From contig CAJNOP010000181.1 in assembly GCA_905250075.1 (NCBI GenBank), forward strand, positions 124,001 through 188,000: a stretch of DNA of 64,000 nt, read 5' to 3'. Both the position numbers and the translations under genes were made by a program. The notes beneath the pieces are model-generated. The model was not told where the DNA came from, ran no database searches, and saw only the letters and a list, made by a program, of their open reading frames with translations. Shown one piece after another: positions 63,235 to 64,000 of the stretch; position 1 is the first letter of the stretch; each line of letters begins with the position of its first letter. The DNA comes from Rotaria sp. Silwood1 (taxonomy: Eukaryota > Rotifera > Eurotatoria > Philodinida > Philodinidae).

Positions 63235-64000
63235 TTCATAAATGACGTTCGTAGTTTAAATGATAAATATAAGAAAAAAAGAACAAAAGGAACATGATAA
63301 AAACTTTTATCAAATATTACAACGTGAAAATAACTTATAGGTAAAAGAAAAGGAAACGAGAAGGTAGCATACTAACAGTTGTAATAATAGTTTGCTTTTA
63401 TCTAATAATTTATCATTGAGACGTCAGTATGTCGCATATTACAATATTTCGTTTATTTGATTGACTTAAAAACAGCAAAAAAAAAGCACCCATTGATCAT
63501 ATGCTGTGTTGTTTTTCGATTGTCATACGTTGTTGTTGTTATTGGTAATATTGCACATCTTCATCTTTTTCAATTTTTGACATATTATGCATCTAGTAGT
63601 TTTTTTTTTCTAATATGTGAATCTTATTGCAGCTGTGTTCGAAATAATCAATACCAAAAATATATACATTTATAAGCGGCACTTCGTCCATCCCTTTATA
63701 TTTACTTCTGATTACGTAGACAAATACGATAGTACTGTTTCTCTCTCATGACTATGCATCGAAATATTTGATATCAAGTCATTTTGTTTTCTGTATTTGA
63801 TATATCAGAAGAAAAAAAGATATTGCTAGTTTCTTTGTAAAAAAAAGTTCAAACTTCTTATGTTGAATAGAGACAGAGTCGATATTTTTTGTATGACATT
63901 TTGAGTCAAACTTCTTAATCTAAAGCATATGAGAATAAAAAATGCTGACATATTAAATATTCATGATAACACAGTTATGCTATATATGTCAACAATATAT
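63235..64000. other. Upstream flank of the galactosyltransferase gene
   Basis: Non-coding AT-rich end of the window. It should contain the promoter; no element can be named. Confidence 0.5.

Overview
This window looks like nuclear DNA of a bdelloid rotifer (Rotaria/Adineta type). The DNA is strongly AT-rich. Most introns are only 50-75 bp with GT..AG ends, and the genes are compact animal genes: RNA polymerase II subunit RPB7, FoxG, EFHC1, FAU, NDUFA4, a UQCR11-like protein and a core-1 galactosyltransferase. There is also a gene joining an ADP-ribosyltransferase domain to kinesin-light-chain-type TPR repeats, a combination I associate with expanded bdelloid families. I assigned the organism from this gene content and style, not from a database search. 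All exon joins were worked out by hand from splice sites and phase matching.

Layout. 1-4291 (+): 3' part of an unrecognised basic protein with six VGWxYRYR repeats. 4425-4931 (-): small single-pass membrane protein. 4.9-8.0 kb: no gene seen. 8011-10812 (-): a 13-exon TRMT2-family tRNA/rRNA uracil methyltransferase homologue whose catalytic motifs look eroded and whose second intron carries a TIR-bounded insertion. 11.1-11.6 kb (-): a doubtful small gene with an in-frame TGA. 11695-13013 (+): a four-exon protein ending in 18-residue repeats. 13243-14034 (-): a 46-residue membrane microprotein and a UQCR11-like complex III subunit. 14-19.4 kb: spacer with one decayed gene. 19399-21858 (-): ART-TPR fusion. 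22-28.6 kb: spacer with decayed sequence and a repeat-bounded element. 28605-30991 (+): RPB7, with a foldback element in its last intron. 34041-35390 (-): FoxG, surrounded by long non-coding flanks. 39726-39998 (+): NDUFA4. 44719-47993 (-): EFHC1. 48433-50223 (+): two tandem FAU-type genes (ubiquitin-like plus ribosomal protein S30). 53678-58635 (+): two tandem paralogous secreted proteins of no known family. 61432-63234 (-): C1GALT1-like glycosyltransferase.

The genes do not form a pathway or operon; this is an ordinary eukaryotic mixture of housekeeping, ciliary, mitochondrial and developmental genes. The lineage-specific items are the VGWxYRYR protein, the paired secreted proteins, the ART-TPR gene with an altered E-x-E motif, the divergent FAU copy, the probably inactive TRMT2 homologue and the small non-autonomous elements inside introns.
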